A stretch of DNA of 64,000 nucleotides, taken from positions 60,136,220 to 60,200,219 of the forward strand of contig NC_089235.1 of the NCBI RefSeq assembly GCF_963924675.1. Reading direction: 5' to 3'. The stretch comes from Phocoena phocoena. Taxonomy: Eukaryota; Chordata; Mammalia; Artiodactyla; Phocoenidae. The translations under genes were made by a program, and so were the position numbers. Positions 45,750-56,529 of the stretch are shown here, in pieces. A model generated the notes under the pieces. That model was not told where the DNA came from, ran no database searches, and was given only the letters and a program-made list of their open reading frames with translations. The first letter of the stretch is position 1. The number at the start of each line of letters is the position of its first letter.

Positions 45750-48565
45750 TAGGGGAAGCATATATCCAGGTTTGCCTTGAACTGTCTCTATCTATGTCTA
45801 GTATCCTGGCACTCCATCTGCTTTACCATGTACCTCACGTTTTTCACTTTTATAAAAGTATTATTATTAATAATTGTATTAAAACATCCTGAATTTTCTA
45901 GGCTTCCACTTTTACTTTTAGCTTCTGCCAGGGTTTCAGCTAGTCTATATGTGAAATGCACATGCCATAAAAAGACTTCTCAATTTAATACTTGGTTGTA
46001 TTCGAAACCAACCAGAGATGACCTTTCTTTCTTCTCTTGATCCTGTCTAGATACAGTATAATAATACCTCTCTTGGAAGGAAATAGAGTGATCTTGTACA
46101 CTAGGCTTTGGGAAGCAAACTCCTTCAGTCTTTGGTGGTGTTAGTGACAGAAGTGTTCAATACCACTGCCCCTTCCAAGCTAATGAGCACATGTGCAAAT
46201 GGTGCTATGGCCAGTGCTAACAGGCTGCCAGATGCATGAAGCCACCGGAGTACCAGGGCACAGAGGCAGGGGAAACTTGGGAAACTGTAGGTTTGGTGTA
46301 TGTAATATGTATGGGAAATAGAGACTGAGAATCCTTCTATAGAGTACGTAGAGAATAATTTGTACTACAGCGGTTTTATCATTTATTATATGCTCTAAAT
46401 CTACAACTTTTTATTTATATTATTTTTTGGTAACTTTTTAAAAATTTTAAGATAACTCTTTAGCAGCAGTGAATTCTAGGGGAAAGAAATCACATGTTTA
46501 ATAAAAATTTAAGTACTGAATTTCTTAAGAAAGTTGATGAACACATAACTTGCACAAAATGTTTGCCGGCATTTGACATCTAACTTGGGAGCCATAATGA
46601 TATCTGTGACCATGTGAAACTGTAAAGTGCTAATCTACTGGAGAAACGTCAGCATTGATTTCAAAAGCTAACAGTTACTTTTTGTAGGTTTTGCAGAAAG
46701 TAATGACGTAAAGAAACATCACTAAACTTATCTTTAAAATATCGAAGAAAGAAGTGAACAAATAAAAGGATGAATCCCCCTGCCGTGTATAATATTTAAA
46801 TTTGAAATTCTATAATGTAGTTTGGAATGTTTCAACTTGTGGTGAGACTCTCGATGGAACTCTTACTTTTATTGGATAAATTTATATTCTGAACTGGAAT
46901 GGAGTGAAAGTAACAATGCCTATGATTTTGCAGCATCTGAGTTTGGAGAAACATTCAAGAGAATCACACAGACAACTTAATTGAAGAACTCTGATTAAAA
47001 TATTTTTCAAAGAAAGATATTCTGAATGCAGGCAAAAAAGAGCATTCATGAAAATATTTGGGCTGACGCATTTACACATTCTGATTTTAAAAACAGAAAG
47101 TGCATGTCCGTTGGTGCTTAACACCTTGTCAGGGAGATAAACAGTAGCTGTTATTATTTACAGCCTACATAGGAAATGTGAACATGTCTGAGATCAGATC
47201 TTAAATACAAGTTCCACACCTCCCCCCTGCCATCAACATACACGCACCTTTATTCCAGGAAGTTCTCTGCAGGATCCAGAATTTAAGTGATTATCTTAGT
47301 TTCAGGGTCTCTGTTAGTTCCTGACTCATTCTATTTCAAATGGGTTTAGAATTCTCAGTTTGAGGATCTGAAACTCAGAGGGTGAAAGAGAAAAGGATAT
47401 AGGTATGTGTGGAATTAGTCTGCCTAGAAGACAGAATACTAGCCCTTTATACAACTAGATAGAGGCTAATCCAAGTCCTAGTGGATTCTTCCAGAACCCA
47501 AGGAGCCCCACAGCCATCCTTTTAATTAAAGGAGTAAATCCTAACAGCATCCAATGGCCTACTACCACAATTATCACGTCTCTTAGATACATCAGATATA
47601 GAAACACCCCACTGCTCTATCATTGTTCTATGTCTGGAGATTGCAAATAGGTTTCATTTTAAGTGCCAGCTTGGATCAATCGGCAGTGGTTGCCTGGAGT
47701 GCTGGGTGCAGAGAAAAGTCTCAGGCCAAGTGCAGGCTCAGCGGGAAAATTAAGTGTTGTGATGATTAACAATGTCTGCTACAGACAAGGGTGAGGGGGA
47801 GCTCTCCCACACTTGCTACATGTTTGCTGACCCTGCAAAAAAGTATTAAGGGATTTTCTGGAAGACAGCAGAATGCGCTGATGGCATCCCAGTGACTTTC
47901 ACTGCTTCGTAACTAATGATACTCTTCTTTGCACCCTTCTCATGGAGAACCAATTTCAAATAAAAGGTAATGACTGAGATTACAGATAGATTTTCTCGTT
48001 TGGATCTTTCATCTTTATGTGCATTTGCATTCAGCGGTGAAATTATAACATGTATTTGGTATCTGTGGTAAGCATCTGGGGATGTTTTGTATTAAATAAA
48101 TTCAAGAAATAGAGCTCTCTACTGGACAGTGATTCCGTCAAAGATGTTCAACATAGCTCACTGAACTCATCTCATCAGTGATATGTTCACGCAGCTAAAG
48201 GTAAATGTTTAAACATTTAGTTAATGTACCATATGTCTTAAATGTTTTAGTTCCATCTGACATTTTTTTAAATCCATTTCAGTGGAAACCTGCCAAGTAA
48301 ATTCACTTCTCTGGAAGTTGATTATTCCATTCATCTGAAACTCAATCCTCCTGGACCTCTCAAACACAAGGAACTCTTAATTTGTAGGCTTCCAAATCCA
48401 AAGGCAATGCTGTCTTCATGTCCTGCTTCCTGAGGTCTGGGAAGGTGTCAGGCCAGGTGGCTCCATGTGATAGGGTCTGTATCCTGAGGGCCACACAGCT
48501 TGGTGTAGGTAAATAAGGCTTTGAGAGGAACCGATCATCAACCATGGGGACTCACTGGAGTGATT
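45750..48565. other. Intergenic, nothing firmly recognised
   Basis: The longest stretch in the right half without a young repeat. A segment near 47660-47800 ('tgttgtgatgattaacaatg') reads like an old conserved repeat, unnamed. No supported gene. Confidence 0.4.
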
Positions 48566-48582
48566 TAAAAAAGGACAAAATA

Positions 48583-48768
48583 GGGCTTCCCTGGTGGCGC
48601 AGTGGTTGAGAGTCCGCCTGCCGATGCAAGGGACACGGGTTCGCACCCCGGTCTGGGCCGCGGAGCGGCTAGGGCCGTGAGCTATGGCCACTGAACCTGC
48701 GCATCCTGGAGCCTGTGCTCCGCAACGGGAGAGGCCACAACAGTGAGAGGCCCGCGTACCGCAAAAAA
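48583..48768 (+). mobile_element. CHR SINE, short form with small deletion
   Basis: Complete copy apart from the loss of about 13 bp ('gaagatcccacat' in its sisters) near 48657, just after the tRNA-like head. Target duplication AAAAAAGGACAAAATA (16 bp) at 48567-48582 and 48769-48784. Confidence 0.95.
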
Positions 48769-48895
48769 AAAAAAGGACAAAATAGAGGACTAATAAGTTA
48801 AAAGGGACAAAATCAGAGAGATTAAAGAAGTAGAGGGAGGAAAAAATGAGAACAAAGGACAAAGGCAAATAAAGAACATTTACGACAGGATTTAT

Positions 48896-49395
48896 TTATT
48901 TATTTTAACATCTTTATTGGGGTATAATTGCTTTACAATGGTGTGTTAGTTTCTGCTTTATAACAAAGTGAATCAGTTATACATATACATATGTTCCCAT
49001 ATCTCTTCCCTCTTGCGTCTCCCGCCCTCCCACCCTCCCTATCCCACCCCTCCAGGCGGTCACAAAGCACCGAGCTGATCTCCCTGTGCTATGCGGCTGC
49101 TTCCCACCAGCCATCTACCTTACGTTTGTTAGTGTGTATATGTTCATGACTCTCTCTCGCCCTGTCACAGCTCACCCTTCCCCGTCCCCATATCCTCAAG
49201 TCCGTTCTCTAGTAGGTCTGTGTCTTTATTCCTGTCTTACCCATTATTCAGCCATAAAAAGAAACGAAATTGAGCTATTTGTAATGAGGTGGATAGACCT
49301 AGAGTCTGTCATACAGAGTGAAGTAAGTCAGAAAGAAAAAGACAAATACCGTATGATAACACATATATATGGAATTTAAGAAGAAAAAAAAATGT
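48896..49395 (-). mobile_element. L1 3' end with 5' inversion (twin priming)
   Basis: The left part (48896 to about 49243) is L1 3'UTR in minus orientation, beginning with T-rich tail. The right part (about 49244-49395) is the adjacent upstream L1 sequence (ORF2 C-terminus, AIKRNEIELFVMRW, ending THIYGI plus stop) but in plus orientation. In an intact L1 the two parts are neighbours. The whole is bounded by CAGGATTTAT at 48886-48895 and 49396-49405. This is the classical product of twin priming. The 97-codon frame at 49086-49379 crosses the junction and is an artefact. Confidence 0.94.
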
Positions 49396-49529
49396 CAGGA
49401 TTTATGTTTTAAGGCCACACCCTCCTATGGATGAAAAACAATACAGAGGCTGAAAATACCAGCCATATAACTCTGAGGTTTAGGCACAGGACTGAGAAAC
49501 ACAAACTTTGTTTCCAGATAAATTAAAGT

Positions 49530-49660
49530 CTTGGCTCTGCTAATTGCTAACTATGACCAAATTATTTAATCTCTTGATCAAATAATTGGATCTCTCTGAG
49601 CCTAATTTCCTTACAGGATTGATGAAAGTATTAAACAAGTACAGTAGATGAGTATAAAAA
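49530..49660 (-). repeat. MIR SINE fragment
   Basis: Antisense MIR: 'cttggctctgctaattgcta', 'gatctctctgagcctaattt', 'gatgaaagtattaaacaagt'. Confidence 0.6.
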
Positions 49661-49664
49661 CTCA

Positions 49665-50150
49665 GATTTGAAAAAAAAAAGGTACCTTTTTCTGAATCAG
49701 CAAATCCAACTTAATGTTTAAACTGCCAGTCCGTCTATAGCAAAAGATATATTTTATCACATTCTAGTATACTCCATTCTTATTCAGTGATGCTTATAAA
49801 TCCAAATTAAAGTATAACTTTCTCAGTCTTTATTCAAATCGTAGACCCTTTGGGTAAGAATTAATTCTTTCCAAGCTTCCCCGTACTGCACCTCACCTTC
49901 TATCTGAGGGTGAATAAGTGTGTGGGAAGGAGTATTACATCATGTCCTAGCTTCTAATCCTCTCTGGTCTGCAGTTGAGGCATCTCATTATGCATGACCT
50001 TTGGCGGCTGTCCTGTTTCCCTGCTCATCTGTTCTGGCAAAGTTGGATCCACCAAGCCCTGGGCATTCTGACCTGGCATCCATTCAAATAGAGCTGGTCC
50101 TGCCTGAGCTTTGCGATGTCTTGCTGGCACTCTCAGCCAATGCCTCTGTC
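49665..50150. other. Intergenic, nothing recognised
   Basis: Non-coding; moderate GC rise from 49980. No gene supported. Confidence 0.4.
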
Positions 50151-50164
50151 AAAAGATCCTTGCC

Positions 50165-50499
50165 GGGCTTCCCTGGTGGTGCAGTGGTTAAGAATCCGCC
50201 CGCCAATGCAGGGGACACGGGTTCGAGCCCTGGTCCAGGAAGATCCCACATGCCGTGGAGCAACTAAGCCCGCGCCACAACTACTGAGCCTGCGCTCTAG
50301 AGCTCACGTGCCACAACTACTGAAGCCCACGTGCCTAGAGCCCGTGCTCCGCAACAAGAGAAGCCACCGCAATGAGAAGCCCACGCACTGCAACGAAGAG
50401 CAGCCCCCACTCGATGCAGCTAGAGAAAACCTGTGCGCAGCAATGAAGACCCAACTCAACCAAAAATAAAATAAATTAAAAAAATAAATTTTAAAAAAT
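50165..50499 (+). mobile_element. CHR SINE, long form
   Basis: Complete ~335-bp copy: head GGGCTTCCCTGGTGGTGCAG, B-box GGTTCGAGCCC, repeated 'gagaagcc' tail blocks and an (AAATAAAT) tail. Target duplication ATCCTTGCC at 50156-50164 and 50500-50508. Confidence 0.95.
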
Positions 50500-50509
50500 A
50501 TCCTTGCCT

Positions 50510-52440
50510 TCTTCAGCTTCTTTCTCCTGACTTCAGACATTTTCCTGTCCACCAGTCCTTTCTTCAATTCTGTAGCCCCCTTGAGAGTCTGAAGAACTCT
50601 TAGCTACTTCATTCATACCATACTAGAGCACATAAGACCCTGGGAGGCTTCCTGCTGCTCTCCACCCAAGCTCATCCCTTGGTCACTGCTACTCCACCCT
50701 TACCCTCCCATATTGGACACTGGATGTTGCCAATAATGGGATTTCTCTGAGATAATGTCAGTCTCTGCAATCTCTCCCCAGGCAGTGAAGTAGGGACTCT
50801 GGACTAATCACAAACCCTACACCACTCTCTTTACCTATTGAGGAACACTGTACAGAGGTAACCAAGAGAAAACAGAAAAGGATGAGCAGGGGAAGCAACT
50901 TTGAAGTTGATTTCTTGAAATCAAAGTCTTTGAAAGAACTAAAACCTTTCTTGGAAAGGGAAGGGTGATGCTAGCATCGGCAAGCCATATCATTAGTTCA
51001 GTGATCGGGACAGGCTGTGTCCTAGGGAAAGAAACTGATTCCAAAGTCAGGCTGGAAAGACAACCCGTAATTTGGGTTAAGTTTCAGGTTATGGCATGGA
51101 GGCTGATCTCTCTCACTCTCTGGTGGCCCCTGTTCAGTCAATGCTACCTTTTGGCTTCCTGAGACCAGAGACAAAACAGTAACTGAGGCTGGGAGGTGAT
51201 GGAGATTGGGGTCAGAGTGACACGCTTCACTTTCTCTAGATTTTAACCAAAAAACTTGCTTAACACCCTCTAGTAATTCAAGGTCATTTCAAGGCTTATC
51301 TCTTCCCCCCAAAAGTTCTGCTTGCTATTGCAGTTTGAACTCGGTGGAGAAGAGGGGGATCAAAACAGAACCTAGAAAGACCTTAGCTCCCACTTTCTTT
51401 GAAGGGAGGGGCAAGATAAAGACAAAAATACTTTGTGGGGAGGGGTTGAGTGTGGAAAGATTTACTAACAGGAGAGTACAGCAGCGAGAGTGTTTTGAAA
51501 ATATTTAATCAATGTATTGTCTTCTCTTTTAAACCCTTAATTATTGCTCATTTCCCTGTCACCCTTGAGACAGTCAATATTTCAGGGGGAAGGTGGACTC
51601 TCCTAGATCAAATAAGTCATTACTTGGCTTTAAGCTTTAAAATACAGATTTCTTGTTGTTGTTCACTGTAGGACAACAGGCTAAAGACAAGTGCCTTTAC
51701 TTTTCAGAATCCAGGGTTTTGATGAGGTGTTTTCTTTGAACTCCGAAAGCTGAGCTTTATAAATCGAGAGCCAAAGCTAGAAAGACCAGAGCCCAGGGTT
51801 TTAGCGCAAGCCTTGAGGTGGGAAAGGGAGAGGACTGGACTGAAGGGCCGTTTCTGTCACTGGAGTTGAAATGGAAAATGAGCAGATAGAGCCTGAGAAC
51901 GGGAGAAGAAAAGCTGGAGGACCGATATAAGTGAGCTCATTTCCCTGGCCGTCTGAGGTTAATGTTGGGGGAATATAAAGCCTTTAGTTCGAGTCAAGGG
52001 ATACAAAGCAACATTCTTATTCCCTGCCTCCCCAGAGCTCATGGTTTTAGAGATGACCTGAATTTATACGGCAGCAAGACCAACATGGCGTCTAGATGTT
52101 GGAGTAGAAATGACCTAGGAAAGCACCAGGTGAAAGTGCTTGAGAGACGATTCTCCCAGCCTCTGCCCACAACCCTGCCCCCACCCCATTCCCAAGGTCT
52201 GCGGGGGGATCTGACGTTCCCAGCAGACCTAGTGATGGGACAGGAGTCTCAGCCAGCCCCTAAGGACCAGCAGCCCCAGGGATAGCTAAGGTGAGACCCA
52301 AGTCCACCGTGGGGGGAATCACCAGGCCCTAACTGTGACATACAAACAAGTTACTCCACCGCACACACTTCAGCAGTGCACACAGCACAGACCCCCACCC
52401 AGGAGAAGACCAGAAGGACCTCTTGCCCCAACACCTGAAG
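50510..52440. other. Intergenic, no supported gene
   Basis: Non-coding DNA. The 107-codon frame at 51962-52285 (proline- and glutamine-rich end) has no recognised domain or splice context and is listed as unsupported. Confidence 0.4.
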
Positions 52441-52451
52441 AAGTAGTAAGA

Positions 52452-53612
52452 GTTGCTGCTGGTGGGAATGTAAGTTAGTGCAGCCATGTGGAAAACAGTA
52501 TGGAGGTTCCTCAGAAAACTAAAACTAGAGTTACTATATGATCCAGCAATCCCACTCCTGGGCATATACCCAGACAAAACTATAATTTAAAAAGATACAT
52601 GCAGCCCTACGTTCATAGCAGCACTATTCACAATTAGCAAGACATGAAAACAAGCTAAATGTTCATTGAGAGATGAATGGATAAAGAAGATGTGGTACAT
52701 ATATACAATGGAATACTACTCAGCCATAAAAAAGAATGAAATAATGCCATTTGCGGCAACATGGATGCCACTAGAGATTATCATACTAAGTGAAGTAAGT
52801 CAGAAAGAGAAAGACAAATACCATATTATATCACTTATATGTGGAATCTAAAATATGACGCAAATGAACCTATCTATGAAACAGAAACAGACTCACAAAC
52901 ATAGAGAACAGACTGGTGGTTACCAAGGGGGTGGGAGGGATGGAGTTGGAGGTTGGGGTTAGCAGAAGTAAATTTTTATGTATAGAATGGATAAACAACA
53001 AGATCCTATTGTATAGCACAGAGAATTGTATTTAGTATCCTATGAGAAACCATAATGGGAAATAATATTAAAAAAAGAATGTATAGGGACTGCCCTGGTG
53101 GCCCTGTGGTAAAGAATCCACCTTCCAATGCAGGGGACGCGGGTTCGATCCCCGGTCAGGGAACTAAGACCCCACATGCCACGGGGCAACTAAGCCCACA
53201 TGCCACAACTACTGAGCTCCTGCACCTCAACTAGAGAGCCTACATGACACAGACTACAAAGCCCAAGCACTCTGGAACCCACGCGTCACAACTAGAGAAG
53301 AGAAAAACCCCCCGCCACAACTAGAGAGAAGCCCTCGCGCGCCGCAACGAAAGATCCCACATACCTCAGCGAAAATCCCGCGTGCCACAACAAAGACCCG
53401 ATACAGACAAAAATGAATAAAATAAATAAATAAAAAATAAATCTTAAGAAAAAGATGACAACATATCACATGACTCAGTTTAGAAACTGGATTAAATCAA
53501 AATAAACATTTAAAAACGAAGAATGTCTATATATGTATAACTGAATCACTTTGCTGAACAGCAGTAATTAACACAACACTGTAAATCAACTCTACTTCAA
53601 AAAAAAAAAAAA
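52452..53612 (+). mobile_element. L1 3' end, split by a CHR SINE
   Basis: Plus-strand L1: end of ORF2 (MEYYSAIKKNEIMPFAATWM, 52666-52851, stop after SLICGI), 3'UTR to 53085, then after the SINE insertion 53527-53612 with 'tatgtataactgaatcactt' and an A-tail. It belongs to an older subfamily than the one at 12.4 and 48.9 kb, shown by 'acagactggtggttaccaag' in the 3'UTR. Confidence 0.9.
53086..53518 (+). mobile_element. CHR SINE, long form, with apparent 3' transduction
   Basis: The SINE body runs from GGGACTGCCCTGGTGG (53086) to an (AATA)n tail near 53446. About 70 extra bases of non-SINE, non-L1 sequence follow (53447-53518, containing AATAAA at 53501-53506). Only then does the target duplication AAGAATGT appear (53075-53082 and 53519-53526), and the L1 3' end resumes. 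The extra part therefore seems to have come in with the SINE. Confidence 0.78.
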
Positions 53613-53840
53613 CCCTCAGGTTTAAAAAAAAAAAGTGTCTGTCTGCTCCCAGATGCCATCTTGGGGAAGCAGAATGGAGAGAGTAACTATCCAAACAGTT
53701 TGTTTTAAACCAGAAAGCGGAGAAAACTTTCATTGGCAGGATCAAGTGTTCTTCCCATCATTGGGGTAGGCGAGCAAGTAAAGTCACAGAAAATCGATTG
53801 AATTATGGAAAATAAAGGATTTGGGGGAAGGGTTGGTTTT

Positions 53841-54227
53841 TATGTCTGCTCAGGCTGCCACAACAGAATACCATCGACTAGGTGGCTTAAACAACAGAAG
53901 CTGGTTTTCTCACAGTTCTGGAGGCTTGAAGATCAAGGTACCAACAGGGTTGGTTTCTAGTGAGACATCTCTCCTTGGCTTGTAGACGGCCCCTTCTCAC
54001 TGTGTCCTCACATGGGCTTTTCTCTGTGTGAGCAGAGAGAGAACTCTGGTGTCTCTTCTTCTTGTAAGGACATCAGTCCTATCAGATTAAGGCCTCACCC
54101 TTATGACCTCATTCAGCCAATTACCTCCTTAAAAGCCCCATCTCCAAATACAGTTCTGTCGGAAGTTAGGGCCTCAACATGTGGATTTGGAGGAAGAGGG
54201 GGAGGGTACAACTCAGTCTATAACAGC
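53841..54227 (-). mobile_element. MaLR solo LTR, MLT1-like
   Basis: Minus-strand LTR of about 390 bp of the non-autonomous ERVL-MaLR group: 'gtctgctcaggctgccacaa', 'cagttctggaggcttgaaga', 'tcacatgggcttttctctgt', 'tccaaatacagttctgtcgg' and the end 'actcagtctataaca'. No second LTR or internal part is nearby. Subfamily MLT1A/MSTA-like by resemblance. Confidence 0.82.
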
Positions 54228-54344
54228 ATATAAACTCAAGTTGTGGCATAAAAATGCTGTCTATGTCACACAGATAAAGACCTACGTTCAGCCCTAGACC
54301 TGATATAAGTGCTTAACTAGCGGGAGCTCTAATAATAATAATAT

Positions 54345-54480
54345 TATTACTGGACTATATTAATAAAATTAGCTAAGCTGTAATATGTGCCAGGCATTGT
54401 TTTAGCTGCTTTACACCTTACTATTGCATTTAATACAACAATTCTTACAAGATACATACTAGTCTTCTCTGACTTTACTC
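54345..54480 (+). repeat. MIR SINE fragment
   Basis: 'atgtgccaggcattgtttta', 'gctgctttacaccttactat' and 'tgcatttaatacaacaattc' match the left part of a MIR. Confidence 0.6.
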
Positions 54481-54607
54481 CTATCAACTCTCCTGGAAAA
54501 ATAGCCTCTTCACCCCATACCTGACGCTCAGCCACTGGTAATCCACAGCAGGTGCCTTCCTTGGAACACTAGTTTAATTGGAGACTGCAGTGTTTCAGCT
54601 CTCCATC

Positions 54608-54632
54608 GCCGCCCCCCCCCGCCCCCCCGCCT
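54608..54632. repeat. C-rich homopolymer tract
   Basis: Runs of C interrupted by single G. On the opposite strand this is G-rich; prone to slippage and sequencing error. Confidence 0.85.
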
Positions 54633-54639
54633 CCGACTT

Positions 54640-55400
54640 TCTTTAGCTGCTATGGTGACATCTTCAGTAGCTCCTGACACTAGAACTGCCAATCATGTCA
54701 TTGGTACCCCCTGAAGACATCATGGCAACTGCTTTTGTCTGACAAAGGCTCTGCTGCTGTTGCTGTTACCGCTGAATATATAGATGGAGCAACAAGGTCA
54801 CTGAAGCAGCCACCGATGACCACAGCCAGACACGTTCCTGTCACCACCAATGTTACTATAGCTATGCTTGTTCTAACAATGCCACTTTGCCATCACCTAA
54901 GCCAGTGTCCCCTCAGATCAGATCACTGCTGGGGATTTCTTCACTGAGTCCTACTGTGCTATGCCCAGAATCACCTGTCCCTTCCAACCTTCCACATCTT
55001 TCCTTCTCTCGAATCTACCCATCTTCAATACTTACGTTGATATTTCTGAATTTTATGATGAATACAGCTTGGGTTCAACATAACAGTTAAGAAAGCAAAT
55101 GGAAACACAAAAAATAGGATAAGAAGAACAGTACTCAACATGGATTAGAAGTTAGGATTATGGTTGGAGGTACAAAAGATAAAATAAAAAATAATTTTGG
55201 ATTAATTGATATGCTGCAGGTGATATCACCTAGCACCATAAATGTTCTTCTGGGAACTTAATCTCAAAGCACCTCACAGCTTTTGTGTCCAATGGTCAGT
55301 TGGTGAGTAGTCAATACCTCTGCAGATTTTCCCTGCCATTCAAGAAAAATACACTTTAAATATTAAGTGATAAAAATTTTATTTGCAGATTTCACTACCT
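54640..55400. other. Intergenic, nothing recognised
   Basis: Contains short open frames (54735-54947, 54887-55090) that overlap in different frames; no supported gene. Confidence 0.35.
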
Positions 55401-55412
55401 TTCTTTTTTCAG

Positions 55413-55504
55413 CCTTATTGGATATGAAGCTGCCATTCTTCTCCGAACATACCAAAGCCCTGAACTTAAAGGGAGATATAAATCTGCAGCTCATCTTCCC
55501 ACAG
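55413..55504 (+). other. Weak exon candidate
   Basis: A 92-bp segment between a good acceptor (CTACCTTTCTTTTTTCAG|C) and a fair donor (CCCACAG|GTATTA). One frame is open through it and reads LIGYEAAILLRTYQSPELKG and onward to HLPTG. No partner exon was found, the donor is not strong at +5, and I do not recognise the peptide. The opposite strand is also open (55363-55578). Confidence 0.18.
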
Positions 55505-55579
55505 GTATTATTTTGTAGGGACTCCATTTGATGTCTCCTAGATAAAGCAATCAACCTGCAAAGGAGTGAGCAGCCCATA

Positions 55580-56300
55580 TACTAAAAAGTGACATATCAT
55601 TATGATCATACCTATTAAGTGACTAAACCAGCCTGAGCCCAATTACATCTTTGCAACATACAATGAAATACCCCTTAAACAGTCCTTCAGCAAAGAAATA
55701 AACCTGTCATACAAGAAAAATTTGCTCTACATCAAGGCTATGTATTGAGGAAGTAATGCCGGTGTCAGGGTCGTGCTGGCTATAATTCAATGTGCAATTA
55801 AAGGGAAATTAGAGGCAGTCCTCATTACATATATTTTACACTTTGTTTATTGTCCTACAAATTCTGTAGTGGGGCCACTGACCTGTAGCAACAATAGCTC
55901 ATTTAGTGGAAAATTAGAATGTTAACAAAGGATGTTTGATGGCTGAGGAGCAGAGTACAGCAATTTACATTTCTTGCCGTGTGTCCCTTTTCTAAAACCT
56001 GATCTTTGGATTGAGTTGAGCACCAAGTAGCCACAGGCAGAGTCAATATGACATATCTGAAATTCTTCTTGAGGTTCAAAAGAATAGCAAAAAAAATTAA
56101 GACAGGAAACAAAAGTACATTGATGAGATTTGGACCAAAGAACAAATTTCCAATCAATCAATCAATTCACAAAGACCCAGAAAGGGAGCATACGGAAATG
56201 GCTAAGACACAGCTATGTTGGACTGAAACTCATCAAGAAGAAAATGCTGGTCTCTATACATCACTGTTGAAGGCTAACAGTTCCCTCAGGGAATACTTAA
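55580..56300. other. Intergenic, nothing recognised
   Basis: AT-rich non-coding DNA left of a CHR SINE; the frame 56048-56437 gets its C-terminus from the SINE and is not a gene. Confidence 0.4.
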
Positions 56301-56311
56301 TGCAAATTCTG

Positions 56312-56519
56312 GGGGCTTCCCTGGTGGCGCAGTGGTTGAGAGTCCGCCTGCCGATGCAGGGGACGCGGGTTCGTGCCCCGGTCCGGGAAGATCCCACATG
56401 CTGCGGAGCGGCTGGGCCCGTGAGCCATGGCCACTGAGCCTGCGCGTCCGGAGCCTGTGCTCCGCAACGGGAGAGGCCACAACAGTGAGAGGCCCGCGTA
56501 CCGCAAAAAAAAAAAAAAA
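56312..56519 (+). mobile_element. CHR SINE, short form, young
   Basis: Complete and close to the shared pattern of the copies here: head GGGGCTTCCCTGGTGGCGCAG region, B-box GGTTCGTGCCC, tail of at least 15 A. Target duplication AAATTCTG at 56304-56311 and 56520-56527. Frames on both strands over it are SINE by-products. Confidence 0.96.
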
Positions 56520-56529
56520 AAATTCTGTA

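Noticed and set aside
49086..49379. 97-codon open frame
   Set aside because: Crosses the inversion junction of an L1, so it joins antisense 3'UTR to sense ORF2.
51962..52285. 107-codon plus-strand frame
   Set aside because: No recognised domain, no promoter or splice evidence; probably chance in GC-richer DNA.
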